Notes under the pieces: model-generated
Databases searched by the model: none
What the model saw: only the letters and a program-made list of their open reading frames with translations
Told to the model about the DNA's origin: nothing
Assembly (NCBI GenBank): GCA_010279815.1
Contig: QEOQ01000614.1
Span: 49,766 to 113,765, forward strand
Direction of reading: 5' to 3'
Length of the DNA: 64,000 nucleotides
From: Brachionus plicatilis
Lineage: Eukaryota > Rotifera > Eurotatoria > Ploima > Brachionidae
In this document: positions 1-13,200 of the stretch, piece by piece
Position numbering within the stretch: the stretch's first letter is position 1
Layout: each line of letters opens with the position of its first letter
Program-made: the position numbers and the translations under genes

Positions 1-275
1 AGATTAGAATCAAAATTCAAAAATAAAGTAAAATTTAAAAAGAATTAAAAAGAAGATATTTAAGAAAATCAAAAAAGAATCAAATGGGACCCATTTGAAT
101 TGATGATGATCAAGATTCCATACATGCAAATCATTTCTCCTCTTCAATGTAAAATAAGGATAAAAATTATTTAATAAAGATAAACATCTTTGAATAAAAC
201 CAAGAATGACAAACCTGATTGAATTTGAAATAAAAAATTTCAGAAATAAATTAATAATAATTAAAATTAAATTCG

Positions 276-755
276 GCATTGTGAATTTTGGTACAAAAAT
301 CAAAAAAAAAAATATTAAAAGTGCCAAACTTAAGTTCTGAAGGGCCAAAAAATTTTCTGCAAATTGTAGCAACTGATATGTCCTTTGTTTTGATTCTGCA
401 AAATTCTGCAAAATTCAGAACATTGTGAATTTTAGGACAAAAAACAAATACAAATATAAAAAACGCCAGAACTTTAATCTGAACCGACTAAAACATGTTT
501 TGTAAATTGTAGCATTGATACATCCTTTTTACCACCACTTAAAGTTGAATTGGATTTTTAATAAAATATAATATCCCAAATTTAGTATTTTCTTAGTTTT
601 GCAGAGTTTTGCAGAATCAGTATATCGGTGGTACAAAGGATGTATCAGTGATACAATTTACAGAAAATGTGTAAGTCCTTCAGAACTTAAGCTTTGGAAT
701 TTTTTATATTTTGTTTTTGTTTTTTGTACCAAATTTCACAATGCCATTAAATTCT
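276..755. repeat. Short dispersed repeat, three diverged copies
   Basis: Three related units. Two lie on the minus strand (about 276-411 and 418-548) and one on the plus strand (about 594-755). Each reads through a TTTTGCAGAAT-like start, a CTTCAGAACTTAAG-like middle and an end near TGTACCAAATTTCACAATG. The second and third units face each other with a spacer of about 45 bases, so they can form an imperfect hairpin. Short open frames across the units (10-411 minus, 599-781 plus) come from the repeat and look alike for that reason, not because they are genes. No transposase is visible. The rest of 1-1361 is AT-rich sequence in which I see nothing else. Confidence 0.6.
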
Positions 756-1361
756 TTGGTTTACCATTTAAAAATTTTTAAACTTAAATTTAAATTTTCT
801 TTTCGAAAAAAATTCAACTTATTCATTATTAATGATTTCAATATCATGGACTCATTTCGATTAATTCAAGCTCTATTTTATGTCTTTCTTAATTTAATTT
901 TGTATTCCATTTATTTATTATGATCTGTACATTGTCCTCATTATTAAATAGACAACTATTAATTTCTTTCTTTATATTAGGAGATTTATGTACTTCTAGC
1001 TACCATCTCAAGAGTTAGGTAAATAAAAAAAATAATTAGAACTAATTATCACTTGACACTTTAAATATCTTCTGGTAGTAGATATTTAAAGCTAGTTTAA
1101 ACGCAACAAAAAAATTCAAAAATTATTTTGTATTTTTTAACTTTTTTTATGTAAAATAATTTCAGTTTTTTCTTAGAAAAAAATACTTGAATTTAAAAAA
1201 CTTTTATTATGGATAAAAAATTTTATCAAACTTAATTAATCAAGAACAACTACAACATTCTTCTATATAATAAATACTATTTTAATCTAATCAGAGAGCT
1301 TCTAATAAATAGAAATTTCTGATCATAATTAAAAGAAAAATAATAGATTATTCACAAATTT

Positions 1362-2774
<1,413 letters not shown>

Positions 2775-3012
2775 TTAGATTTTTTTGTTAATTCTCTTCA
2801 CATTCTAAATTTTTGAACAATTTTTCCAACTTAAATAAGTTAAACAAAAATTCATGCTTAGAAAATTCTATGACTGCCAAAATGTTTGAATCTATTCTAA
2901 AATCATCACAGTGAATAAATTTTTTTAGCAAATCAAAATTTTTACTTTTAAAATTTCTAGAAGCGAGAAAAAAATTTCCATAATAAAATTTAAAAATAAA
3001 AAATTTCCAATT

Positions 3013-4077
3013 TTATTTTATTTTTCTAAATTTAGCCAAAAAACCCTGCCAATAATTAAAATACAGTCCACCTCGTTTATATTTTTCATTAAAACGATCT
3101 TCTAGACGAGATGTCCATGCCAAAGGAAAATTATTAGCTTTTATTTTTCTCAATTCCCAAAGTCTATTCGCCGGTTCCATTACCAATTCTTGTTCCAAAG
3201 CCAAATTTTTTTCCAATACACCATTTAAACAGCAAATTATTTGAGTTAAATGCATCGCATTGATGACCACAACTCCATCTTTTTTGAGCATTTTATACGC
3301 TTGCTCAATGCCCAAATCTAAATCAGCCATGTCCAAATAAATTGCATCATAGTACTCATTCATTTGTTGCGCCCAGCGATTGTCACTATTAAAATCCATA
3401 AAACCAAATTTTACATTTTCTGGCCATTTTTCTTCTGCTGACAAATCATGCGACTCTTTCCATTCCATAAAGCATTTTTTTCCTTTTTGACACTTCATTT
3501 TACTTATGTCAAAAGTGTGCAAGCATCCATCTTTACCCAATCTTTCACTCAAAAATAAACTCATTGATCCGGACCCAGTTCCACATTCTAGCACTTTTGA
3601 TTTTTTACCAATTTCGAGCAGCAAAGGCACAAGAGTCACAATGGAAAAATGAGACGAAACTGCTTGTTGTTCTTTCAAACTTATGTATTCGTAGAGACTG
3701 GGTCTTCGAAAGTCAACAATGCGATTTCCTAATTCAAAAGAGACTCGTTGATTTAGAGAAGATTTGTGAATAATGTGTTCATGAAATATGTCAATTAGCT
3801 TGGTTCTGAATATGCCATTTTGTTCAAGTTTAAACAATCGACAAGATTGCTTCATGTATTTGTTTCGTTTGTCAAAAATTTTGGCCACAACCAACTCATT
3901 TAATTTAAATGGTTTTGTTTGATCAGGTTGACGAAGAGTCAAATCTAGCGAGTCTAAGTCGATGTCTGGTTTGGGTAAATTTTCTTTTTCAATTAGCAAA
4001 TTAGAGCTAGTTGTATAGAAATTTTTATTAATAAACAAAAAATAAATTTTATTTAATAATTTAAGATTATTTTTCAT
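3013..4077 (-). CDS. TRMT61B: Mitochondrial tRNA (adenine-58-N1) methyltransferase, TRMT61B-like
   Basis: About 354 residues, single exon. The family methylates N1 of A58 in mitochondrial tRNAs using S-adenosylmethionine. The start chosen is the ATG at 4075-4077, giving a basic, hydroxylated N-terminus (KNNLKLLNKIYFLF) that suits a mitochondrial presequence. An ATG 60 bases further upstream (4135-4137) lies inside the last exon of SDHAF3 in another frame and is unlikely. A Trm61-type N-terminal domain (region with FRRPSLYEYISL) precedes the Rossmann methyltransferase fold with SAM motif I LECGTGSGSMSLFL and a later AIYLDMADLD motif. The start overlaps the SDHAF3 stop by 11 bases, so both may come from one pre-mRNA. 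TRMT61A is less likely because of the presequence. Confidence 0.85.
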   Translation of the reverse strand: MKNNLKLLNKIYFLFINKNFYTTSSNLLIEKENLPKPDIDLDSLDLTLRQPDQTKPFKLNELVVAKIFDKRNKYMKQSCRLFKLEQNGIFRTKLIDIFHEHIIHKSSLNQRVSFELGNRIVDFRRPSLYEYISLKEQQAVSSHFSIVTLVPLLLEIGKKSKVLECGTGSGSMSLFLSERLGKDGCLHTFDISKMKCQKGKKCFMEWKESHDLSAEEKWPENVKFGFMDFNSDNRWAQQMNEYYDAIYLDMADLDLGIEQAYKMLKKDGVVVINAMHLTQIICCLNGVLEKNLALEQELVMEPANRLWELRKIKANNFPLAWTSRLEDRFNEKYKRGGLYFNYWQGFLAKFRKIK

Positions 4078-4486
4078 ATCCAGTTGTTTCTTTAAATAAT
4101 TTGTACAATTGATGTACTTGATTTTCGTTGAATTCATCTAAACGTTGTTCACCTAGATCTTGACCGATTGTTTGCTTAAATTTTGGATTCACTTGTTTCA
4201 TTAGAATTTGAACATAATTCTAAATTTGTAGAAGTATTTAAATTTTTGTACTTTTTTTTTTATAAAAAAAAATAATTTCAAAACTTACAGCCCATTCGTT
4301 CATAAACTTAGTTGTCTGCTCTGGATTAGCACTTTTGTGTAGTTTAAATTCGTTTCTTACATAACTATCACCGACTGATTTTAACTCGGGCGGAAGACTT
4401 TTGTGCAAACGAAATATTATCTTATACAAACGCTTCACTGTCTCTTGATGTTGTTTGGAAACAAACATCATCACTTTTTCAGACAT
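4067..4486 (-). CDS. SDHAF3: Succinate dehydrogenase assembly factor 3 (LYR protein)
   Basis: Two exons: 4289-4486 and 4067-4219, joined in phase 0 across a 69-bp GT-AG intron, giving 116 residues (human about 125). SDHAF3/ACN9 is a small mitochondrial-matrix LYR protein that helps mature the iron-sulphur subunit of complex II. Visible are the LYR-type motif in VKRLYKIIFRLH and the family signature LPPELKSVGDSYVRNEFKLH, then EWA at the splice junction. Exon 2 continues with NYVQILMKQV and ends GYEK. The frame was carried past the open frame's apparent end by using the donor GTAAGT at 4283-4288 and the acceptor AG at 4220-4221. Its last 11 bases contain the TRMT61B start codon. Confidence 0.92.
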
Positions 4487-7223
4487 GATTTTAGTTTAAG
4501 TTTAAATGGATTAAATAATTTTTTTAGAAAATAAATTTTATTATTTTTATTTTCATACATTAAATGAATATTGGAGCAAATAAACATTCCATTTTACTTA
4601 AGCGTCTGTAATCAATTACATAACTTACAAATTTAAAATCGACTATCTAATTTAATTATTGTTTTTTCTTAAATATTCAATGAGGGTTCCTATAAGTCCA
4701 TTTTAATTTTATCAAATTAAAAAATTGACACTTATACAATACATCAATTAAAATAGTTAATTTATTAAAAATAAGTTATTTAATTTTTGTGCTCATTTTG
4801 ATATTATTTTGATCATTTTTTTTTATTTTTTAAAAATTGACAAATGTTTCCCAATTTTTACTGATTTTTATTCGAATAATTTTTGATAATAAAAAAAGTT
4901 TAAATTTTCTCAAATAATTATTTGAATTTTGTTTTTAAATATATTTTAATGAAAAATTCAAGCTTTGATTGATTGTTTAAAACACCATAATTTTAAGCAT
5001 TTTATTTCAAATAATATTTTTTAGCTTTTTTTATAATTTAAATTAAGTTTCTTAAAAAAATTAGTAAATTCTACGTTTTAGAATTATTATAGATAAAAAT
5101 ATAATCGCAAACAGTAGACAAACAAGTTGAACTAAACTTCAATTTTTTTTATAAAGTTATCTTGTTTATGAAAGATAATAAATTCAAAAATTTTAGTATT
5201 CGAATTACTTTGATGTTATTTGAACAACAAAATTTTTTTTTTGTATTTAAATTTCATCTCTTTAAAAATTTGAAGCCAAATATTGACACCAAAGTAAACT
5301 TAAATTTTTTGTGGTTGTTTTATTTAATTGTCATTAATCTTAATGATTCAAAAATGGAAATTTTGATTCATTTTTTTTTAAAAGATAAAGATCCGCAATT
5401 AAAATACAAGTCAAACAAGCAAAAAGCTAAACCGGATGCTATTTTAAAAAAAGATAAAATTTTTTTGTTCAGATTAATTTTTCTAATGAGTTTTATCGAA
5501 AGATAAAAATATCAATCAAAATTTAAAAAAAAAAAAAGAATAAAAAGAAAACACACGATTTCGTTTTTTTTTTTTTTTACTTTTTTAATAAAGTTCGCTT
5601 GCTTGGTTTCTTGTAAATCTTAAGGTTTTTTTAATAGAATTAAATGTCTGGCTTTGATTGTTATTTTTGTAAAATATTTGTAACGTATAGACTCAAATGT
5701 TGATGCTAATTTAAAATATTAAAAAAATACTTGTACGGTATTGATAGAGAAAAGAATGATTTAAAAAAAATTAATTATAAACCAAATAATAAGATTTTTT
5801 AGAATAACCTATTATTGCAAAGATGCACTTTGCTTTTCAAATGATTACTTTCAAAGGGACTCAATTAAAAACAATACTTTTGAAGAAAAAAAAATCAAGC
5901 TATTAAAATTTAAAGTTTTAGAAACAAAATCAGAATTATTACGTAATCTAATCAAGTTGAGTCATATTTGATTTGATGTTGAACAAAATAAATGATTAGA
6001 AAATGAAGAAATTTTTCAAATGCTAAATCACAATGCTAGCTAAAACTTAGCATGTAGCCTTTCTAGAGAGAGTTTAATTTTTTTTTTTTTTATCAAATAT
6101 CATATTTATTAATATTATTTTATAAGTTCATTTTATCTAATCCAATCGATGGATTCGAGGCGATTTCAACTAAATTGTATCTTTTTTGTTTTTGTGTAGT
6201 ATTTTCTCGCTGTTGGCCTGGTTCAATCAACCATTCTACTTAATCTCTCTTTAATTAAAATATATCGAGGTCAGATAATCTTTGTCTTTATGAACGAACC
6301 AAACATCAAACTCAGAATTCAAATAAGAGACGACTCACTCTTAATCATGACATGACGAGAAGCAATTCATGTCTAATAGATTGAGTTTTTCTTTTCTTTT
6401 TTAAATTCTATTCAACAAAATAATTTTAGACAGGTAATAAAATAAACATAAAAAATCTAAGTTAGTCATCTCATATACTTGAGTTCTAGGACATTAATAA
6501 AAAGTTTAAAATAATAATTTAGAATATAAAAGATTACGTTTGCAATCAAAAAAGTCTGTAATTAATTATCTTAAAACAACTTCAAGATCAAAAGTTTTGT
6601 TGAGTTATTTTGATTTTTTTTTTATTGTTTTCTATTGTCACTTGTCATTTGAGCTTGGAATTTTATTTTGTAATTTTAATTATGATAATATTTTTTGGAT
6701 ATAAGTTGCACCCGGAGTGAGTGAGTGAGTGAGTGAGTGAGCGAATGGGCATTTAAGGTCGACTTTGGAAGCTTGATGATAAAATTGATTTTTAATTAAT
6801 TATTTGTGTCATTAGCCGTGCAAATATTTGGCAACAAAATGCGTCAAGTCCCAACACCCACAAAACCAATAGCAAATAGAAAAAAAAAACTAGGATTTGT
6901 AACAACAAATTTTGCAATCAGAGCATCAAAATGATTTTGAAAATTTTAGCATGTCCCAATACATTTTGTCAATTTTAACTTTCAATGACAATAATAATAA
7001 CATTAATAATAATAATAAGTTAATTTCGAATTTATCTCATTCAAAAAACGAAACAACAACACCAAAAAGATTGTTCAAAATTTTCCTATTGATTTTCTCT
7101 CTTGTTTCACTTGTTCGTCGCATTAGCATAAAATTCACCTGGCAACCCGTACAATTCAGCTACTCTTAGCTTTTTTAAAAAAAAAAAAAAAACCTAGCTT
7201 TTTAAAAATTTAGATTTAGCTAA
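4487..7223. other. Gene-free spacer upstream of myosin V
   Basis: About 2.7 kb of AT-rich sequence without convincing coding potential. An open frame at 5162-5506 has no ATG start and is made of Phe/Lys/Leu-rich low complexity. A (GAGT)n microsatellite lies at 6715-6741. The final few hundred bases, less extreme in composition, probably hold the myosin V promoter and 5' leader. Confidence 0.6.
6715..6741. repeat. (GAGT)n microsatellite
   Basis: Six to seven perfect GAGT units, about 500 bp upstream of the myosin V start. Confidence 0.9.
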
Positions 7224-7238
7224 ATGACTCATAAGTAA
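7224..7238 (+). promoter_or_regulatory. Possible four-codon upstream ORF before myosin V
   Basis: ATG ACT CAT AAG TAA ends two bases before the myosin V ATG at 7240. If the mRNA leader includes it, scanning ribosomes would have to reinitiate or skip it. An AG at 7212-7213 could be a leader acceptor, which would keep this uORF in the mRNA. Confidence 0.35.
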
Positions 7239-7239
7239 A

Positions 7240-10200
7240 ATGTCTGCAAGCGAATTGTACACAAAGGACACGCGAGTTTGGATACCGGATGCGGACAAAG
7301 TGTGGAAAGCGGGCTGTCTATTAGACAACTATGAGGCGAGCAGTAAAAGCTTGAAAATAGTGATCGAAGATGACCAGCAGCAAATAGACTATGACATCAC
7401 CTCCAATCAAATACCCAACCCGAAGCTGCCGCCGTTGCGCAATCCGGACATTCTAATCGGCCAAAACGATCTGACGGCGCTCAGCTATTTGAACGAGCCC
7501 GAAGTGTTGTACAACTTGGAGGTGCGCTTTTTGACCAGCAATCAAATATACACCTATTGTGGCATTGTCCTTGTGGCCATCAATCCGTACGAATCGCTGC
7601 CCATCTATGGAAACGAAATAATTCAAGCGTACAATGGCCAAGATGTGCAGAACATGGATCCGCACATATTTTCGGTGTCCGAGGCCGCCTTTCAGAAAAT
7701 GATTCAATTCGATCAAAATCAGTCGATTATTGTGTCGGGCGAGTCCGGCGCAGGCAAAACAGTGAGTGCCAAGTATGCGATGAGATACTTTGCGAATGTG
7801 GGCGGATCGTCCGAAGAGACACAGGTCGAAAAAAAGGTGATGGCCAGCAATCCGATAATGGAAGCGTTCGGCAATGCCAAAACCACTCGCAATGACAATA
7901 GTTCGCGTTTTGGAAAATTTATTCAAATCGATTTTAATCGAAGTCATCACATTGTCGGTGCCAGCATGAAAACGTATCTCTTGGAAAAGTCTCGCGTTGT
8001 CTTTCAGGCAAACAACGAACGCAATTATCACATTTTTTATCAATTGTGTTCACAATGCAACAACAAGGACTACCAGCATTTGCAACTAGCTGCGGCTGCT
8101 CAATTTGTTTACACAAATCAAGGCCAAGCCGAGACCATAGACAATGTAAATGATGCAAGTGTGTTTATGGAAACTTTGGATGCGTTTAAATTGCTCGGCA
8201 TTGGCCACAAAGATCAACAGGCTATTTTTTCACTCATTTCGGCCATTTTGCATTTGGGTAATGTAAAAATAGGCAGCGAAAAGTCAGCCGAGTCAAGTTT
8301 TGTACTTGTGAGTTTTTGTTCTTTTTTTTTAATATTTTTTCTTATTAAATTTTTTTTTTTTTTAAACAAATATTTTATTTAAAAAAAATTATATTTTTAT
8401 TGATTTTTTTAGAAAAACGATCAATCAATTAGTGTCATGTGCCAATTGCTCAATATAAACGAAAGTCACATGAGAGCATGGTTGTGCAACAAACGAATCA
8501 AGACTGTCAATGAAGTTGTCAATACACCACTTACTCTTAATCAAGTAATTATTTGAAATATGTTTTACTTATCGTATGACGTGATAAGAACATTCATTTT
8601 TTTTCTTTTTTAAATTTTTATCAAAAAAATCTAGTTTAGTAGAAATTTTGCTGATTTTTGGATAAGAGATGTAAGATAAGATGATAGGATAGGTGATGAT
8701 TTTTTTGTTATCTTATTTTATACACAATATTTTTTTCATCTTATAGTTCACAATATTTTTGTATCTTTGATTAAAATGATTGACAAAAAAAATTCTAAAT
8801 TTTTACTTTTATTGTAAACAACTATAATATTTTAATGTTATTTTAAATAAGGCTGCATGTTAAAGCGTCATTTATTTTGATTAAAAGTCAATAGAAAAAA
8901 TGTCAATTAAATTTAATTGATCATCGTCTAAAAGTAATTTTAATATCACATAGAACTAAAAAGTATTCAAAGATATCTTTTTTTTTTAATTAAGTAGAAT
9001 TTATAACTATTAAATTAGAATAATTAACCGGAATAAATTTTAATTAATTGCATATTGAAAAAATAAAATTTAAAAAAAAAAGATTATCAACAATAACTGT
9101 TAAATGACGTACTAGAATGATTGCAAGAATTGCTTTCGGTTCAAAGAGAGAATAATCATATAAGCTGAAGCATGTTACATCTATTTAGGAAATATAAGAG
9201 GAGTAAAATAACTAAAAAAGCAGTTAAGGCAGCATAAAAATATGAGCATCTAAATTCAATTAAAATTTTTGATAAATTTAATTTGGTTTACAAAAACTTT
9301 TACAAATCAATTAATTTATTTTTTATATAAAACATTTTGATATTTTGTATTTTAATGAATTATCTATTTTTATTGAAATAAACGAAGAGTTAATTTGTCT
9401 ATCCAATAGACAAGGGCACTAGCCTGTTGATTAACTTTGAAACTTAAAAAAAAAAGCAGTCAAAAAATTAGTAAAAATGAAAAAAAAAATTATAAAGAAT
9501 TGAATATTTTTTTTTAAACGGGTAAAATTTATTTATTAATTGATGATATTTTTTTATTACGTCTTTGTGTTATACATTAGATGGCATTAATCTAATTAAT
9601 TTTAAATTTTGAGGGGTCTGTTTACTGTTCTTGTCAAAGATAATTTTTAGATACAAATAAATTATTTATAATAAATATTGTTGTAAATAAAAACTATTTA
9701 CTTTTTTCAATTAACCAAAATCTTACATAAACAATATGAATACAGTCAATTTTTGTATTCGAATTAACCTAATTTAAGCTAAAAATAAGCAAATGGTTAA
9801 AGAAAATGAACAAAAATAGATTATTAATACCGTAAATATTTATTTTTAAACGTCGCACTAAAAGCCCTTGAATTTGGTTTTGGTGCCTTAAAAAAATAGT
9901 TTTTTCGACTTACTAAAAAATCAAAATTGAAAATTTCTTCATTTAGTTGGCTTCCAGTTGTATAGGTTTTCATCTTTGCTTTTTTAAGTCTTGAAAAATT
10001 CAATTTTTTCAAGGCACCTAGACAAAATTGTTGGGTTTTTAGTGCGACCTTAAAAAGCAAATATTTACGGTATTACTTCGGTAATACCGTAAATATTTTA
10101 TATAATTCCGAAGGTATAATTTTATAAACTCGGTTCAAATTTTTTCTAGGACAAAATTTTATGCTCTTTGACGCGCAATTGAGATCTTAGTCCTAGGAAT

Positions 10201-13200
10201 TTTAGTTTTTTCATTTTAACTCATCTTGGGTGATGAAAAAAATCACAAAAAAGATAAAAATGAATAAATTGTAAATTAAAAATAAAACATTAAAAAGACA
10301 GTTTATGTGTCTATAATGAACAAGCTTCCATTATTTAAAAGGGATTATTTTACAGTTAATTACAGTAAAAAAAAAAGTAAAAATGTTATAATTTTTTTTC
10401 TAATTGTGCAAAAATGGTTCAGTAAAAATTAAAATATTGTAACAATTTTTACAAACGAATTCTACGCTCTGCATTTAATACAACAAAACCCAAACTTTGC
10501 AATTTATTGCAAATTTTAATCAGATATTTTTTGATGGTGTGCAACAAATAGAAAATTGCAGAATATTTGCAGAGCTTAGAATTCGTTTGTACAAATTTTT
10601 ACAATATTGTACTTTTTACTGTAACATTTTTGCACAATTAGAAAAAAAATTATAACATTTTTACTTTTTTTTAACTGTAATTTTTGAACTAAAATTTCAC
10701 AATGGCATTTGTTTTTTAAAAATTACAAAACTCACTAAGATAATTAAGTTTTCGAGTTTTAAATGATTTTTTTTGATTTTAAAATTTTATTTTGATAATT
10801 TTAATCATTGTGTTTTTTGCACTCAAACTGTGAATAACAAAAAAAAAATTAAAAAAAAAATCTTATTAAACTTTATTAAAAAATTAATCATTTTAAGGCT
10901 TTGTTTTCTCGCGATGCACTTGCCAAACACATGTACTCACAACTATTCAATTGGGTAGTCTCTCAAATAAACAAATGTCTAAAAAGTCCCGTTAAAACGC
11001 ACTCGTTTATCGGCGTGCTGGACATATACGGCTTCGAGACATTTAAAGTGAATAGTTTCGAACAATTCTGCATAAACTACGCAAACGAAAAGTTGCAGCA
11101 GCAATTTTGTCAACACGTGTTCAAATTGGAACAAGAAGAGTATGTGAGAGAACAGATCAAGTGGTCGTTTATTGACTTTTACGACAATCAGCCGTGCATC
11201 GAATTGATCGAAGGCAAAATAGGCATATTGGATTTGTTGGACGAAGAGTGCAAAATGCCCAAGGGCACCGATTTGACTTGGTGCAGCAAATTGTACGATA
11301 AGCATTTAATCAAATCGAACAGTGGAGCAGCGGGGGCTGTGCTCAAAAATCACTTTGGCAAGCCGCGTATGTCGCAGAGTGCGTTCATTGTATTTCACTT
11401 TGCCGAAAATGTCGAGTATCAAGTGGACGGTTTTTTGGAAAAGAATCGCGACACTGTCCTAGAAGAACAACTCAAAGTGCTCAAGAGCAGTCAACTGGAT
11501 TTTGTGAGCGAACTATTTTGCGAAGAGTCAACAGCAGCAGCAGGCTCAGAGAGCCATTGGAAGCAGCAGAGCGGCAGCAAGTCGTATGAAGTGGCACGAA
11601 CAAACACAATGCCTGCGTCCTCAAAAACTCAAATGATTCGCAAAAAAACAGTGGGCTCTCAATTTAGAGAGTCGCTAAACAGTCTCATGATCGCTTTGAA
11701 CTCGACCACGCCGCACTACGTCCGCTGCATCAAACCAAACGATTCGAAGACACCGTTTAGATTCGAAGCGAAGCGGGCCGTCGAACAACTAAGAGCTTGC
11801 GGTGTGCTGGAAACAGTGCGCATAAGCGCTGCTGGCTATCCGTCTCGATGGACGTATCACGAGTTTTTTCAACGCTATCGCATGTTGTTCAACCGATTGG
11901 CCGATTTGACCAGTGGTAGGGCCAGTGGCAGTGGCCAAATGAGTCTAAAGGAGACGTGCGAGCGCATACTCGACTCGTTGCACTTTACTGCCACAAACTC
12001 AAACGCCAACACAAACACCAACACAAGCACAAATACAAACACAAACAAAAAGTATCAATTTGGCAAGACGAAAATATTTTTCCAAGCAGGCCAAGTGGCC
12101 TATTTGGAGAAGTTGCGCGGCGAAAAGCTTCGCTCGTCAGGTATCATGATCCAAAAGCACATACGAGGCTGGTTGGCTCGTTCCAAATACGCCAAAATAA
12201 AACGATCGACACTCTTGATCCAGTGTAGAGGACGCGGTGTGTTGGCACGCACTCTTCTAAAACACAAGCGGCAAACGCGAGCTGCCATTGTCATTCAGAG
12301 CAAGTGGCGTTCGTTTGTGGCCGAGCGCAACTTTGCTCGACAGCGATCTTTTGTGATCAAAGTGCAGAGTTTGTGTCGCGGTTGGTTGGCACGTCGCAAC
12401 AAACAATTGATGGTGCACAATTTGAAAGCGCGCATCATTCAAACTAGAGTACGTGGCTGGTTGGCTCGTAGACGATACGAGAAGATTGTGCGCGGCTTTG
12501 TTCTGCTTCAGGCTCATTTTAGACGACGCAAAGCCAGACGATTGTTCAAAACGTTGAAGATAGAGGCACGCTCTGTCGAACACCAAAAACAATTGAACAA
12601 AGGCCTCGAGAACAAAATTATTTCGTTGCAGCAGCACATCGAACGAATAAATAAGGAACGCGATGCACTCGCTCACAAAGTAGCCGATTTGGAGCCGCTC
12701 AAAGCTCAACTTCAAACGCTCAAACAGACCAGTGGCCAGGCCAAAGAGTCACAGGCCAAAGTGGCCCAATTGACTCAACAGCTAAACGAAATGAGTTCGG
12801 CCTATGACAAGTGCAAGTGCGAACGAGACTTGTTAAGCAAACAAAATGCCGACTTGGACAAACGATGCGAGCAAACAAATGCCCATTGTGGTCAACAAAT
12901 AAAAGAGACCAAGTTAAAGTTGGAACAAAGTGAGAGCAGAGTGCAAAGTCTTCAAGTTAAATTGGATCAAATGAAAGCTCAATTGATCGAACTGGAAAAC
13001 GAACGAGCCAATCACCAAAAGCTTATCACTCAATACTCGCAGCTAGAGCAACGCTTTGAACGAGTGCGCTCTGACATGCTCAGACTGAGCACTGCAAACT
13101 CAACTGCAAACGACACTGTCAACGACACTGCCAACGACACTGTCAACAACACTGGCCGTGTCGATTTACTCAATTCGGATCTTGATTCTCTTCTCATTGA

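Noticed and set aside
10..781. Two similar short open frames (10-411 minus, 599-781 plus) that could look like a gene family
   Set aside because: They lie in copies of one short repeat, lack normal composition and similar length, and have no family resemblance.
4075..4137. Upstream ATG at 4135-4137 as start of TRMT61B
   Set aside because: These 60 bases encode SDHAF3 exon 2 in another frame; the ATG at 4075-4077 gives a sensible mitochondrial N-terminus.
5162..5506. 114-codon open frame
   Set aside because: Begins at TTG, is Phe/Lys/Leu-rich low complexity, and sits in AT-rich spacer without splice or family support.
6912..7169. 85-codon frame before myosin V
   Set aside because: No ATG at its start, Asn-rich run, and most likely part of the myosin V leader or promoter.
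7453..8158. Long antisense frames over myosin V exon 1
   Set aside because: Shadow frames caused by strong codon bias of the real exon; the same holds for the antisense frames at 10979-13853.
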